DNA from: Vibrio sp. RE86
GTDB lineage: Bacteria; Pseudomonadota; Gammaproteobacteria; Enterobacterales; Vibrionaceae
DNA: 64,000 bases
Assembly: GCF_013114545.1 (NCBI RefSeq)
Contig: NZ_VTXI01000003.1
Coordinates: 207,961 to 271,960, forward strand
Direction of reading: 5' to 3'
Shown: positions 33,309-42,775 of the stretch, piece by piece
Numbering within the stretch: position 1 is the first letter of the stretch
Layout: each line of letters opens with the position of its first letter
Translations under genes and position numbers: made by a program
The notes under the pieces: generated by a model
Seen by the model: only the letters and a program-made list of their open reading frames with translations
The model's database searches: none
What the model was told of the DNA's origin: nothing

Positions 33309-34403
33309 ATGCAAATACAGACGACAGCTTCATCGAGTCAGCAGTGGCAAGAGATAAAGGACGCAATCAAACAAGACCGATTGCTCTACCTTTATGTGAT
33401 TGTCACCACAGCCTTGCTTTATTGGCTGTCGAACACCATCGACTACAGCTCAAATATTGAGTACAACGTTTTCATCTATTTAAGTACTTTAACCAACATT
33501 TGCTACATCACTTTTCTCGCATGGAGCACGGGCTTTTATCTGTACTTGCTTTACCACCGAACACCACATCCAATAATGGTCTACATCAAAACCATTATTG
33601 CCTTCTTCAACCCTCTATCTAAGGCAATAAGCTTTGCTCTTCTGGTTTTAACGTTAAACCTTACCTTCTCTTGCTACACCTATTTAAAAGCCCACATTCC
33701 TGCACTCAATCCCTTTCAATACGACATGCTCTTCTATGAAATCGATAAATGGCTACACTTTGGTATCTCTCCGTGGAAGATTACCCATGCTATTTTCCCC
33801 AATGCAGCCGCCACCTACCTGATTAATATTTTGTATCATGCGTGGTTTCTTTTGATGTGGGGGATCACACTGTTCTTTATTATTCGAAGAGATTTACTGT
33901 TGCTGCGTAGCCAATATTTGCTGAGCTTCATGGGGAGCTGGTTTTTGATTGGAGGAATTAGTGCTGCCTTGCTCTCATCTGCAGGCCCTTGCTACACCCA
34001 CTTACTTGACCATAACAACACTTATTACTTGCCTTTAATGGACCGTCTCGCGATTCAGAGCCAACAACTTATGGAAGCAGGATGGACACACATCTGGGCT
34101 CTCGATGTTCAAGATACGTTATGGCTCAACTATGTATCACTAGAGGGTGGGATTGGGGCCGGCATTTCTGCCATGCCGAGTATGCATGTCTCTGTTGCGG
34201 TTCTGATGGCACTGGCCACCTATCAGTTCAATAAAAAACTCGGATATCTGATGTGGGCCTATATGATCATGATTCAAATAGGTTCGGTCCACCTAGCTTG
34301 GCACTACGCCATTGACGGCTATCTCAGCACCATACTGACTCTACTGGTATGGAAAACTGCGGGATGGATATCTCATCGCTACCTTAGGGAGTCAACGCCT
34401 TAA
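33309..34403 (+). CDS. PAP2 superfamily integral membrane protein
   Basis: A 364-residue polytopic membrane protein. The C-terminal part carries PAP2-type phosphatase motifs, AMPSMHVS (about residues 286-293) and HLAWHYAIDG (about 328-337), giving the conserved histidines and aspartate. This pattern is closer to the AUR1/inositolphosphotransferase-like branch than to classical PgpB. It could act on a lipid phosphate or transfer a phospho-head group; the substrate is unknown. It stands alone and its stop codon overlaps that of the convergent LysR gene by four bases. Confidence 0.72.
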   Translation: MQIQTTASSSQQWQEIKDAIKQDRLLYLYVIVTTALLYWLSNTIDYSSNIEYNVFIYLSTLTNICYITFLAWSTGFYLYLLYHRTPHPIMVYIKTIIAFFNPLSKAISFALLVLTLNLTFSCYTYLKAHIPALNPFQYDMLFYEIDKWLHFGISPWKITHAIFPNAAATYLINILYHAWFLLMWGITLFFIIRRDLLLLRSQYLLSFMGSWFLIGGISAALLSSAGPCYTHLLDHNNTYYLPLMDRLAIQSQQLMEAGWTHIWALDVQDTLWLNYVSLEGGIGAGISAMPSMHVSVAVLMALATYQFNKKLGYLMWAYMIMIQIGSVHLAWHYAIDGYLSTILTLLVWKTAGWISHRYLRESTP

Positions 34404-35311
34404 CGAATCGAGAGGCTAACGATCTCTCGTATCCAACGACTCTTCTCTTCATATTGATTGGCTTTGAGATACAGCAATCGAATATCAAAATCAGGGATCT
34501 CAATCGGTGATGCAATCGCCTTTAAGCCATGAGTATACACTTCCATCTCTGCAAAACGCTTTGGCACAATACAGACCAGTTCGCGTCCCAACAGCAGACG
34601 ACGAATGGTGAGAAAGTTTCGTGAAGCAATACCAACGCGTCGTTCAAAACCGAGTTTGGCTAACCGCTTATCCACTTGAGTTTGTAAACTGCCATCGGGG
34701 CTCACTAGCGCATGCTCAATGGCGACAAACGCTTCGATACTCATAGGCTCTGTAACATTCAAAGAAGAAGGGTCGAAAAGGCACAAGTGCTGCTCGGTAT
34801 AGAGGTAATCTGAAAGAAAATGTCGATTGAGGTTCTCAATACTGCCTATCACCACATCTAGTGATTCGCTCTCTGCAATATCAACGTAGTTGCTTCGGTT
34901 AACATTGAAGAAGCTAACTTGAGACTTGGGTGACTGCTGCTTGATGGCGTCATACAAAGAAGGCGCAAAAAGCTGCTCGGCATAATCCGTTAGCCCTATT
35001 TTCCATACACCTGAGTATGCCTCTGGCGTAAAGTGCTTTTTGACCAGCAGATCATTTTTAATGTTCGCCAACAGTTTATCGATGACGGGCGCAATATCTC
35101 GGGCATGTTGCGTGGGCTCCATTTTACTGCCTACACGCTCAAACAGAGGGTCGTCAAACAAGCTGCGCATTCTTTGCAAAGTGTGGCTCATGGCCGATTG
35201 GCTAACAAAGCACTGCTCCGCCGCTAAGCTGACGCTCCTAGCCTGATACAGTGCTTGAAAGGCCACCAGCAAATTAAGGTCAACCCCTTTCCAATTAAAC
35301 TCTTTCACCAC
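34400..35311 (-). CDS. LysR-type regulator divergent from chrA
   Basis: A 303-residue LysR-family regulator of the NodD/LeuO-like branch (N-terminus WKGVDLNLLVAFQALYQARSV, helix-turn-helix around AAEQCFVSQSAMSHTL). Its divergent neighbour is a chromate-type transporter, the likely target. An ATAGT-N10-ACTAT repeat lies 17 bases upstream of its start. The effector is not known. The 3' end overlaps the PAP2 gene tail-to-tail. Confidence 0.8.
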   Translation of the reverse strand: MVKEFNWKGVDLNLLVAFQALYQARSVSLAAEQCFVSQSAMSHTLQRMRSLFDDPLFERVGSKMEPTQHARDIAPVIDKLLANIKNDLLVKKHFTPEAYSGVWKIGLTDYAEQLFAPSLYDAIKQQSPKSQVSFFNVNRSNYVDIAESESLDVVIGSIENLNRHFLSDYLYTEQHLCLFDPSSLNVTEPMSIEAFVAIEHALVSPDGSLQTQVDKRLAKLGFERRVGIASRNFLTIRRLLLGRELVCIVPKRFAEMEVYTHGLKAIASPIEIPDFDIRLLYLKANQYEEKSRWIREIVSLSIR

Positions 35312-35327
35312 CTATCCCATTTAATTC

Positions 35328-35347
35328 ATAGTGTCTATTAAGACTAT
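35328..35347. promoter_or_regulatory. Inverted repeat between LysR gene and chrA
   Basis: ATAGT (35328-35332) and ACTAT (35343-35347) form an inverted repeat with a T-N11-A type layout, as expected for a LysR regulator site in a divergent promoter. Confidence 0.4.
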
Positions 35348-35413
35348 CAATTTGAATCATCATAGTTCATTAATTACATTATGGGCAGTATTTGTTAATC
35401 GAGTAACGTGACA

Positions 35414-36559
35414 ATGTTGTCCATTTTTAAAACCTTTTTCTTACTGGGCTGGATCAGTTTTGGCGGCCCAGCAGCGCATATCGGCTACTTCCGTAACACC
35501 TTTGTGGAGAAGCTCAAATGGCTAGATGACAAAGAGTACGCGCAGATCGTCGCTCTGAGTCAGTTCTTACCAGGGCCAGGGTCTAGCCAAGTTGGCTTTG
35601 CTCTAGGTTACAAACGTGGCGGTTTAACCGGTGCCTGCATGGCATTCTTGGGCTTTACTCTGCCTTCAGTTCTTATCATGCTAGCTCTGGCCGTTTTAAG
35701 CAGCCAGCTCACAGAGACGAGCCTGTTCCAAAACATCGTTCATGGCCTAAAGCTGCTTGCTGTGGTTGTGGTGGCAGATGCCGCTTGGGGCATGTACAAA
35801 AACTTCTGTAAAGAGAAGCTTTCGGTCACCTTGTGTCTAATGACTGCGGTCGCACTTTTAGTATTACCGAGCATCGCGACTCAAATGGTGGTTTTACTGA
35901 TTGCAGCTTTGGTAGGGATGAAATACTTAGGTACGCCAAATGATGACTACCAAGGTAAGTTTGAGCCATCCATCATGCCTTTGGCTGCGTTTGCTGCCTT
36001 GCTGATTGGTTTACCATTTATTGCTAATGCCTTCCCTGCCATCGGGCTGTTCAACGACTTCTTCCAAGCCGGTAGTCTAGTCTTTGGTGGCGGTCACGTT
36101 GTCCTGCCTTTATTGCAAAACATCGTCGGCGATCAGCTGAGTCAAGATGCTTTCCTAACAGGCTATGCAGCAGCGCAAGCCGTTCCTGGCCCAATGTTTA
36201 CGTTCGCTACTTACATTGGTTACGAACTCATGCCACAAGCGCCAATTGCAGGTGCACTTATCGCAACACTCGCTGTCTTCTTACCGGGTTTCTTACTGCT
36301 GCTAGGCGTGCTTAAGAACTGGCAGTCACTGGCTAAGAATCCAAAGGTATCTGGGGCTGTGAATGGCGTTAATGCATCGGTTGTGGGCCTTTTGGTTGCC
36401 GCGCTGTATCAACCCGTCTTTACCAGTGCCGTTCTGAATGCTTGGGATATTGCGTTTGTTCTGGTCGGTTTCTACCTACTAAAACAGCAAAAGCTGCCAA
36501 TTGTATGGATGGTTGCCTTCTTTATGCTTGCAGGAATTGCGACAGGCTATATCGCCTAA
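35414..36559 (+). CDS. chrA: ChrA family chromate transporter
   Basis: A 381-residue inner-membrane protein made of two homologous halves, the arrangement of the long-chain CHR family. The N-terminal half has SFGGPAAHIGYFRNTFVE and FLPGPGSSQVGFALGY; the second half repeats the pattern with [14 protein letters not shown] and QAVPGPMFTFATYIGY. Such proteins export chromate by proton antiport, although some members act on other anions. The ATG at 35414 is preferred to an in-frame GTG at 35408 on spacing to the GAG upstream; the choice is not certain. It is paired with a divergent LysR gene. Confidence 0.85.
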   Translation: MLSIFKTFFLLGWISFGGPAAHIGYFRNTFVEKLKWLDDKEYAQIVALSQFLPGPGSSQVGFALGYKRGGLTGACMAFLGFTLPSVLIMLALAVLSSQLTETSLFQNIVHGLKLLAVVVVADAAWGMYKNFCKEKLSVTLCLMTAVALLVLPSIATQMVVLLIAALVGMKYLGTPNDDYQGKFEPSIMPLAAFAALLIGLPFIANAFPAIGLFNDFFQAGSLVFGGGHVVLPLLQNIVGDQLSQDAFLTGYAAAQAVPGPMFTFATYIGYELMPQAPIAGALIATLAVFLPGFLLLLGVLKNWQSLAKNPKVSGAVNGVNASVVGLLVAALYQPVFTSAVLNAWDIAFVLVGFYLLKQQKLPIVWMVAFFMLAGIATGYIA

Positions 36560-36576
36560 CGCGAGTCAATAAAAAA

Positions 36577-36600
36577 CGGGAGAACAATGACGTTCTCCCG
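36577..36600 (-). terminator. Terminator of the tad operon
   Basis: CGGGAGAAC and GTTCTCCCG form a 9-base-pair stem around AATGAC, with TTTTTT on the minus strand. It follows tadD, the last gene of the operon, and may also limit chrA read-through. Confidence 0.75.
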
Positions 36601-36617
36601 CTTTATCTGTCTGCCGA

Positions 36618-37622
36618 TTAGTTATCTTTAATCTCACCTTCTCTTACCATTGCCAAGGCTCTTTCTAAGTTTTCATTCGCAATCTTGTAGTAAGTATTTT
36701 TAGAATCGATGGCTTGCTGTAAGTAAGGAATCGCTTTGTCTGGCTTACCTTGTAAAATCAGAAAGTAACCCACATTATTCAACGCTTCCGGCTTGTCCAT
36801 GTGACGTGAGAACACGTTAATAGCCCGAGTAATTTCGCCTTTACCCAAATAGATCAATGCCAGATTGTTCAACGCTTTATCATTGCGTGGATCTTTCTCT
36901 AATGCTTCAATAGTAAAACGTTGCGCTTTGCGGTAATCGCCAGACATGTAAAATGAATAGCCAACATTGGTGAGCGTCTTCACCGAGGCTGGGTTGATAC
37001 TTAATGCTTGCTTATAAAACGCTTGCGCTAAGGTATGGTTCTGCTCTAAATCCGCGATTACACCTAGCCCCATATACGCAAACTCTGGTGAAGAGGTATC
37101 ACTTTTCAGCTCTGCCACATCTTTCGACGTCACCAAATCTTTACCATCTAAGGTGTTACTGTTACCAAAACGGATTTGGTCTGCATTTATCGCTTTTAAG
37201 AAATAACTTTTCCCTTGGTCAATGTCGCCATTTTTACTGTAGATAGAGCCAAGCTGCTCAAGTACCTGCACATTATTTGGATTCTCTTCTAACGCTAAGC
37301 TATAAGCTTTGTCAGCTAAGGTTAAGTTACCGCGAGACTGGTGGATACGACCGATACTGTATAAAGACTTATCTCGATACTGGCTATTTTCAAACGAAAG
37401 TGAGCGAATATATTCATACAGGGCTAAATCCATATTTCCTGAACTGAGCGCGACATCCCCCCGTTCAATCGCCTCTTTCTCTGTTTTTGGTGGCTCTTCC
37501 GAAGAGAGGGTATCTATCGGTTTACCGTCATAAAGGGAGGTATCGAGTTTAGGTTCATTTGATGCACAAGCAACCATCAAAAACACCGCAGATACGACTG
37601 TGATGAGCTTAATTCCTTTCAT
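36618..37622 (-). CDS. tadD: TadD-like TPR lipoprotein
   Basis: A 334-residue protein with an N-terminal lipoprotein signal (KLITVVSAVFLMVACAS; lipid-attached cysteine at 19). The rest is tetratricopeptide repeats, visible as repeated A-x(n)-Y-x-x-A-L-x-x-P units from about residue 55 to 320. TadD proteins are outer-membrane pilotins or assembly factors for the Flp pilus secretin. It is the last gene of the tad operon, nine bases after tadC. In the best-known tad loci, tadE, tadF and tadG follow tadD; here the next gene is chrA on the other strand. Confidence 0.85.
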   Translation of the reverse strand: MKGIKLITVVSAVFLMVACASNEPKLDTSLYDGKPIDTLSSEEPPKTEKEAIERGDVALSSGNMDLALYEYIRSLSFENSQYRDKSLYSIGRIHQSRGNLTLADKAYSLALEENPNNVQVLEQLGSIYSKNGDIDQGKSYFLKAINADQIRFGNSNTLDGKDLVTSKDVAELKSDTSSPEFAYMGLGVIADLEQNHTLAQAFYKQALSINPASVKTLTNVGYSFYMSGDYRKAQRFTIEALEKDPRNDKALNNLALIYLGKGEITRAINVFSRHMDKPEALNNVGYFLILQGKPDKAIPYLQQAIDSKNTYYKIANENLERALAMVREGEIKDN

Positions 37623-37631
37623 AACTTATCC

Positions 37632-38573
37632 TTAGTTTCCCATTGACGAGGTGAACAACAGCATTGAGGGACCAATGGCGACAATAAAGAAACAGGGCCA
37701 TATAAAAATCAACAATGGAAATATCATTTTAGTTGGGATTTTTGCTGCAATCTCTTCAACTTCTTGATTGCGTTTATCTCGATAATCTTCCGTGTATTCA
37801 CGAAGAGTTTGCGACAAGCTACCACCAATACGAGAAGCATGCGCCAACATGGTAACAAGGCCTGCGATTTCCGTTAAACCGGTACGCTGAACGAGATCGT
37901 TAAAGGCATCAGACATCTCAACCCCCGCTTTTATTTTCACACAAACGGTGTCTAGCTCATCGGCAAACTCAGGGTGAGAAATCGTTAACTCATCAGCCAC
38001 TCGGCGCAGCGCAGAGTTGAAACCAAGCCCCGATTCAGTACACACCACCAGCAAATCTAATGCGTCTGGAATACCTGAACGGATCTTAAATTTACGTTTC
38101 TCAACCATCTTGTTCAGCACCACATTAGGTGCGTACAGACCTACGGCAACACTAACAATCATGGCAAGATTTAGGTTTGACATCTTAGGTGCAAAAAAAT
38201 AGAAACCTGCCGCCATCGACAGCCCCAAAACCAGCGACAATGCCTTACAAGCATAGAATATCGTTAAGGCACTCGCGTCATGATAGCCAGCATGCATCAA
38301 TTGCTCTCGAATGCTTTGGCTCTCTTTTGAGTTGCTGGCCATAGCGGGTGCCAACGACTCTAAGGTATTTTCTAACCGACGGCCTTTCTTCAATTTATTC
38401 CCGCCACTAGAACTTCGAATTTGGTCAAGCTTAGCTTTTAGTGGTGACTTGCTGCCAATAACAAGCATCGAGAGAGTAAATATCACCAGCATAGTGGCGA
38501 GCATGATCACCGCAAGCATCACGGTTTGCTCATCAAGGTCATAGGAACTCAAAAGATTGAAAATCGCGTCCAT
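37632..38573 (-). CDS. tadC: TadC inner-membrane platform protein
   Basis: A 313-residue type II secretion system F-domain protein with membrane spans near both ends and in the centre. The FKIRSGIPDALDLLVVCTESGLGF segment is typical of TadC. With TadB it forms the inner-membrane platform that supports pilin assembly. It starts three bases after tadB in the same operon. Confidence 0.9.
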   Translation of the reverse strand: MDAIFNLLSSYDLDEQTVMLAVIMLATMLVIFTLSMLVIGSKSPLKAKLDQIRSSSGGNKLKKGRRLENTLESLAPAMASNSKESQSIREQLMHAGYHDASALTIFYACKALSLVLGLSMAAGFYFFAPKMSNLNLAMIVSVAVGLYAPNVVLNKMVEKRKFKIRSGIPDALDLLVVCTESGLGFNSALRRVADELTISHPEFADELDTVCVKIKAGVEMSDAFNDLVQRTGLTEIAGLVTMLAHASRIGGSLSQTLREYTEDYRDKRNQEVEEIAAKIPTKMIFPLLIFIWPCFFIVAIGPSMLLFTSSMGN

Positions 38574-38576
38574 GCT

Positions 38577-39545
38577 CTACACCTCGAAACTGATGATTTT
38601 TCGGATCCAAATGGAGCCAATGAACAGGCTGATAATCCCACCACTCACTAACTTCATGCCACGAGGGTCGGTATAAAGGGGCTCAACATACCCAGGGTTA
38701 ATAAAGCTCAGAAAGATGAACAAAACAAAAGGTGAGAGCACTAATATCCAAGCGGACAGTCGACTTTCTGCTGAAAGAGTTTTGATCTTTCGCTGCAATT
38801 TGAACCGTGACCTCAGTACTTTGGATACTTTCTCTAAGTTCTCAGAAAGGTTACCACCGGTCTCTTTTTGTAAGATAACCGCACTGGAGAAAGCCAGCAT
38901 CGAAACAGTGGGGGTGCGTTCAGCCATCTGCATGATCGCCATTCGCATGTCATAACCGTAATTGAGCAGGTTAAACATGTTTTTGAACTCGATACCGATT
39001 GGGGCAGGCATCTCCGTGCCAACTTCATTGAAGGCTTGCGTCACTGGCTGACCGGCTTGCAACATACGGCGCATAATATCGAGCGCTTCAGGAAGTTGTT
39101 CTTCAAATGCAGAGAGTCGGTCTGAGATTTTCTTGGCAAGCCAAAAGTATAGACAAACCCAAACCGCCGCGATCGCAGCAAGTGCAACATAAAAAGGCTG
39201 AGCGAGAAGAAGAACGATGATCGCCCCGCTCAACGAAAGCATGGTCGTCACCATCAGAGTTTGAGTTAAGCTCCAATCATAACCAGAAAGCTCGATCATC
39301 TTTTTAAGCGACGAGAAAATTTCGTACTTCACCAAGCGTCTATCCCAAGGCGTTAAGCTTTTGAGATAGTGCTCTTGAAGAAGCGAACGCGCTTCTTCAT
39401 CCAGCTTTGATTGAGATTCTTTCAGTCGCTCAGAGAGTTCTTTGTGCTTAGCTTTACTACCAGCTGCAGGAAGAATTAACGCCTGGGATATAAACACCAC
39501 AGCGAAAAAGAGTAGAACAAAAAAGAGTGTCGCATCCTGCTGCAT
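38577..39545 (-). CDS. tadB: TadB inner-membrane platform protein
   Basis: A 322-residue type II secretion F-domain protein, paralogous to TadC. The conserved FEEQLPEALDIMRRMLQAGQ segment and C-terminal spans are present. It probably forms a heteromeric platform with TadC and works with the TadA ATPase encoded just upstream. Confidence 0.9.
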   Translation of the reverse strand: MQQDATLFFVLLFFAVVFISQALILPAAGSKAKHKELSERLKESQSKLDEEARSLLQEHYLKSLTPWDRRLVKYEIFSSLKKMIELSGYDWSLTQTLMVTTMLSLSGAIIVLLLAQPFYVALAAIAAVWVCLYFWLAKKISDRLSAFEEQLPEALDIMRRMLQAGQPVTQAFNEVGTEMPAPIGIEFKNMFNLLNYGYDMRMAIMQMAERTPTVSMLAFSSAVILQKETGGNLSENLEKVSKVLRSRFKLQRKIKTLSAESRLSAWILVLSPFVLFIFLSFINPGYVEPLYTDPRGMKLVSGGIISLFIGSIWIRKIISFEV

Positions 39546-39559
39546 AACTTCCTCCTTTC

Positions 39560-41035
39560 CTAGAGTGACTCATTAAAGATATCGAATGGAAGATGAAGCC
39601 CTTTCTTCGACAGCTGATCATGGCACTGAGGCACGACCCCTGTCGCGGTAAAGTGACCCAACACGTTACCTTCTTCATCCATTCCTTTACGGTGGAACTT
39701 AAAGATTTCAGACATGGTGATGATTTCCCCTTCCATGCCGTTTATCTCGCAGATACTCACCATACGTCGTTTACCATCCTCTTGACGCTCCATTTGAACC
39801 ACCAAGTGAATCGCAGAGGCAATTTGAGAGCGTAAGTTCTTAGCTGACATATTCCAGCCTGCCATCGCAAACATGTTCTCAACCCTTGAAAGCGCATCTC
39901 GCGGGGTGTTGGCGTGAATAGTCGCTAAAGACCCATCGTGACCTGTGTTCATCGCCGCAAGCATATCAACGGCTTCAGCACCACGAACCTCCCCTAATAC
40001 AATTCGATCGGGGCGCATACGCAGTGAGTTTTTCACAAGATCACGCTGAGTAATTTCCCCTTTGCCTTCGAGGTTAGCAGGGCGAGTCTCCAACCTAACA
40101 ACATGAGGTTGTTGAAGCTGCAGCTCTGCCGAGTCTTCAATGGTGACGATTCGATCATCGCTAGGAATAAAGTTAGAAAAGATATTGAGTGTCGTGGTTT
40201 TACCTGAACCCGTACCACCAGAAATCAGCACGTTCATGGCGCCACACACCGCCGCTTCGACAAACTTCGCCATTTCAGGAGAGAGTGAATTGAAGTTGAG
40301 CAAGTTATCCATGTTGAGCTTTTCAACCGCAAAACGACGAATCGAGACCGATGAGCCATCCAACGCGAGAGGAGGAATGATGGCATTGACACGAGAACCA
40401 TCGATAAGGCGAGCATCCACCATAGGTGACGCTTCATCAATACGACGACCAACCTGACTCACGATACGGTCGATGATGTTACGAAGGTGGCGTTCATCTA
40501 AAAAGGTATAGGGAGTGAGCTCTAACTTACCTCTGCGCTCAACAAAAACATGCTTAGGTCCATTCACCAAAATATCAGACACAGTCGCATCATTAAGTAA
40601 GGGCTCCAACGGACCAAGCCCAAACACTTCATCTTCAATTTGCTGAATGACACGTTTACGACCTTCTGCTCCTAGTGCGTGGGTTTGGTCATCGGCCATC
40701 AACTGGACAACCGCATCATGCAGCTCTTTCTTTGCTCGCTCATTCTCTAAGCTAGCCAAAAGTCCCAAGTCGAGGGTTTCTAGTAAGCGTTGGTGGTAAT
40801 AATGCTTCACCGATAATTCAAGTTCGAGTTGCTTTTTGGCCTCTTCAATAGCGTGTCCTTTCGCTTCCGCCTCTAATCGTTTTCGCTCTTGGAACGATTC
40901 ACCAGCCGCTTGTGAAGTCACGCTTATTTCACCATCAGACTGCTCTACTTCTCTAGCGTGTTCTGATTGCTGCTGCTCGGCTTCTGCGACTTTTTGCTGT
41001 AGTTCTGGATTAATATTTTTCCTTTTAAAGAACAT
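39560..41035 (-). CDS. tadA: TadA/CpaF secretion ATPase
   Basis: A 491-residue hexameric ATPase powering Flp pilus assembly. The Walker A motif GGTGSGKT lies at 273-280 and the Walker B-like IVLGEVRG at 345-352. A long charged N-terminal region (residues 10-75) rich in Glu, Gln and Lys is likely helical. The catalytic core is the CpaF type, with a DISV-like VSDILVNGP segment. It is in the tad operon between tadZ and tadB. Confidence 0.94.
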   Translation of the reverse strand: MFFKRKNINPELQQKVAEAEQQQSEHAREVEQSDGEISVTSQAAGESFQERKRLEAEAKGHAIEEAKKQLELELSVKHYYHQRLLETLDLGLLASLENERAKKELHDAVVQLMADDQTHALGAEGRKRVIQQIEDEVFGLGPLEPLLNDATVSDILVNGPKHVFVERRGKLELTPYTFLDERHLRNIIDRIVSQVGRRIDEASPMVDARLIDGSRVNAIIPPLALDGSSVSIRRFAVEKLNMDNLLNFNSLSPEMAKFVEAAVCGAMNVLISGGTGSGKTTTLNIFSNFIPSDDRIVTIEDSAELQLQQPHVVRLETRPANLEGKGEITQRDLVKNSLRMRPDRIVLGEVRGAEAVDMLAAMNTGHDGSLATIHANTPRDALSRVENMFAMAGWNMSAKNLRSQIASAIHLVVQMERQEDGKRRMVSICEINGMEGEIITMSEIFKFHRKGMDEEGNVLGHFTATGVVPQCHDQLSKKGLHLPFDIFNESL

Positions 41036-41063
41036 GAAAGCTCCCTTTATTTCATCACATTAA

Positions 41064-42287
41064 CTACGAGAACAACTTCTTCAACCAACCCTTTTTCTCT
41101 TCTTCGGGTGGCAACAGAGATTTAGCAACGCCCCTAACAGACTTAGACATCGGGCTGCTCTTTTTGGCTTGAATATACGGCCTCCCTAAGTTGGCACTCT
41201 CAATGGCAACTTTGAACTCATTCGGTACCGTATGAATGGGTACATTACCTACCGTGTCTTTAATGTCTTTGAGTTTAATCGACTGACGATTCTCATAGCG
41301 ATTAACGATCACTTCTACAGACTCTCTGGATACACCAAATTCAAAGGTCAGCGCTTTCATAATTTGAGTGGTGTTCTTAATCGCCACCAAGTTCTGCTGA
41401 GTGATCAAAAACAGCTTAGTTGCCGGTGAGATGACCGAGCCAAACAGACGATCAACACCCCTAGATAAATCAATAAACACGTAAGGGTAGCACTCACGAA
41501 AGATAGGTATTAGCTTGCTTATTTGACTCGCTTTTTCAAAGTTCTCATGGCTACTATCACGTTTAAAACCAATAACATGCAATCCAGATTCATGCTTAGT
41601 GACTAGCCCACCAACAGACACTTCATCCAAATCAGAGACATTGGCAATCGCATCTGCAAGCCCGTAGCTTGATTGGACATTGAGATAGTCTTCAATCACG
41701 CCAAACTGCATATCAAGATCAACCAGCAGCACTTCATTTGGTCGCTCTTTCGCAACGGTGATTGCTGTATTTAACGCAAGCATGGACGCACCCGCCCCCC
41801 CTTTGGTGTTGAGAAACACCACCAATTCACCTAAGTTTCGATTGGCGATTTTCTCTTCGGCTACGTTTTGTAGTAAAGGGGTTAGCTCATCAAGAGTGGC
41901 CTTATCGGAGATAAAGTCTGCCGCGCCGATGCGCAGTGCGATTTTCAACGCTCCATTGTCACTTTCGTTACCAAATACAATCAGTGACGCTTCATGACTG
42001 GACTCTTTCGCTGCTGGATTCTCATACTGCTGAAGTTCAACGATTTTCTGCGCCCAATTAGGCCCTGTCTCAACAAAAATCAGATCTGGTGGAGAAAAAT
42101 GAGCAAGGTTTCCAACCACTAGTCCATGAAAAGATATCATTTCAAAACTAGCGCTCTGACACTTAGACAGCTCATGACTCATGTGGAGATGAAACGCATC
42201 AGATGAGTAAAAAACCCAAATCGTTAAATTTGTTTTTAGTCTGATAGGCCTATCTCCATTCGGTGTTAGCTTTACTGCCTCTCCCAT
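41064..42287 (-). CDS. tadZ: TadZ/CpaE localisation ATPase-like protein
   Basis: A 407-residue protein with an N-terminal receiver-like domain (about residues 20-140) and a C-terminal ParA/MinD-like domain. The P-loop is KGGAGAS (162-168), lacking the second lysine of a normal KGGxGKT motif, as is common in TadZ/CpaE proteins. These proteins set the cellular site of the Tad machine. The ATG at 42287 has AGGAGAAAGG upstream. A 212-base gap, without a gene I can support, separates it from the preceding lipoprotein gene. Confidence 0.88.
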   Translation of the reverse strand: MGEAVKLTPNGDRPIRLKTNLTIWVFYSSDAFHLHMSHELSKCQSASFEMISFHGLVVGNLAHFSPPDLIFVETGPNWAQKIVELQQYENPAAKESSHEASLIVFGNESDNGALKIALRIGAADFISDKATLDELTPLLQNVAEEKIANRNLGELVVFLNTKGGAGASMLALNTAITVAKERPNEVLLVDLDMQFGVIEDYLNVQSSYGLADAIANVSDLDEVSVGGLVTKHESGLHVIGFKRDSSHENFEKASQISKLIPIFRECYPYVFIDLSRGVDRLFGSVISPATKLFLITQQNLVAIKNTTQIMKALTFEFGVSRESVEVIVNRYENRQSIKLKDIKDTVGNVPIHTVPNEFKVAIESANLGRPYIQAKKSSPMSKSVRGVAKSLLPPEEEKKGWLKKLFS

Positions 42288-42499
42288 ACCTTTCTCCTAG
42301 CAGTCCATGCTCTTTTTGTTGTTATTTCCAATGTTCTACTAGCGGCAAGTCCCAACTTAGATTGAAGCCAATACTCGGGCTAATGCCACATTTTAAGTGT
42401 AGGAAACCAAACGCTATCTGTCAGAGTTCTGCATCATCATTTTGCATTACACACCTGGCTGTAGCAGTCACCTCAATTAACACCTAACTCCCAAGCTCA

Positions 42500-42766
42500 C
42501 TACTCTGAAAACCCTTGTAGAACTTGGCTTTCATTACCCGTCAATTCTGAGTCTTGTTTACCCGTATACACTTGATAACTGGTTTCCATTCGCTCACCGC
42601 TACCGGTTGGAACAAACCCTAAGTTATCTTGGGTCGCATTCGGGTTATAAGTTTGCTCTACGCTCAATTTAGCCACATGGCTACCTAGTCTCTCCGCGTT
42701 ATTCACGCAGCCAAGTAACAGCCCAGAAAGTCCTACAATAGCGATGGCGGTAGTTAAAGTTTTCAT
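42500..42766 (-). CDS. Small lipoprotein in the RcpB position
   Basis: An 88-residue lipoprotein: the signal MKTLTTAIAIVGLSGLLLGC ends in a good lipobox with the modified cysteine at 20. The remaining 68 residues are polar and without a domain I know. It is nine bases after rcpA, where rcpB is found in the Aggregatibacter tad locus, but it is far shorter than RcpB. It may be a pilotin-like or periplasmic helper of the secretin; this is inferred from position only. Confidence 0.7.
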   Translation of the reverse strand: MKTLTTAIAIVGLSGLLLGCVNNAERLGSHVAKLSVEQTYNPNATQDNLGFVPTGSGERMETSYQVYTGKQDSELTGNESQVLQGFSE

Positions 42767-42775
42767 AGTGCCTCC

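Noticed and set aside
42288..42499. Hidden gene between tadZ and the small lipoprotein
   Set aside because: Only a 16-codon frame with a GTG start is found on the minus strand; it has no recognisable similarity.
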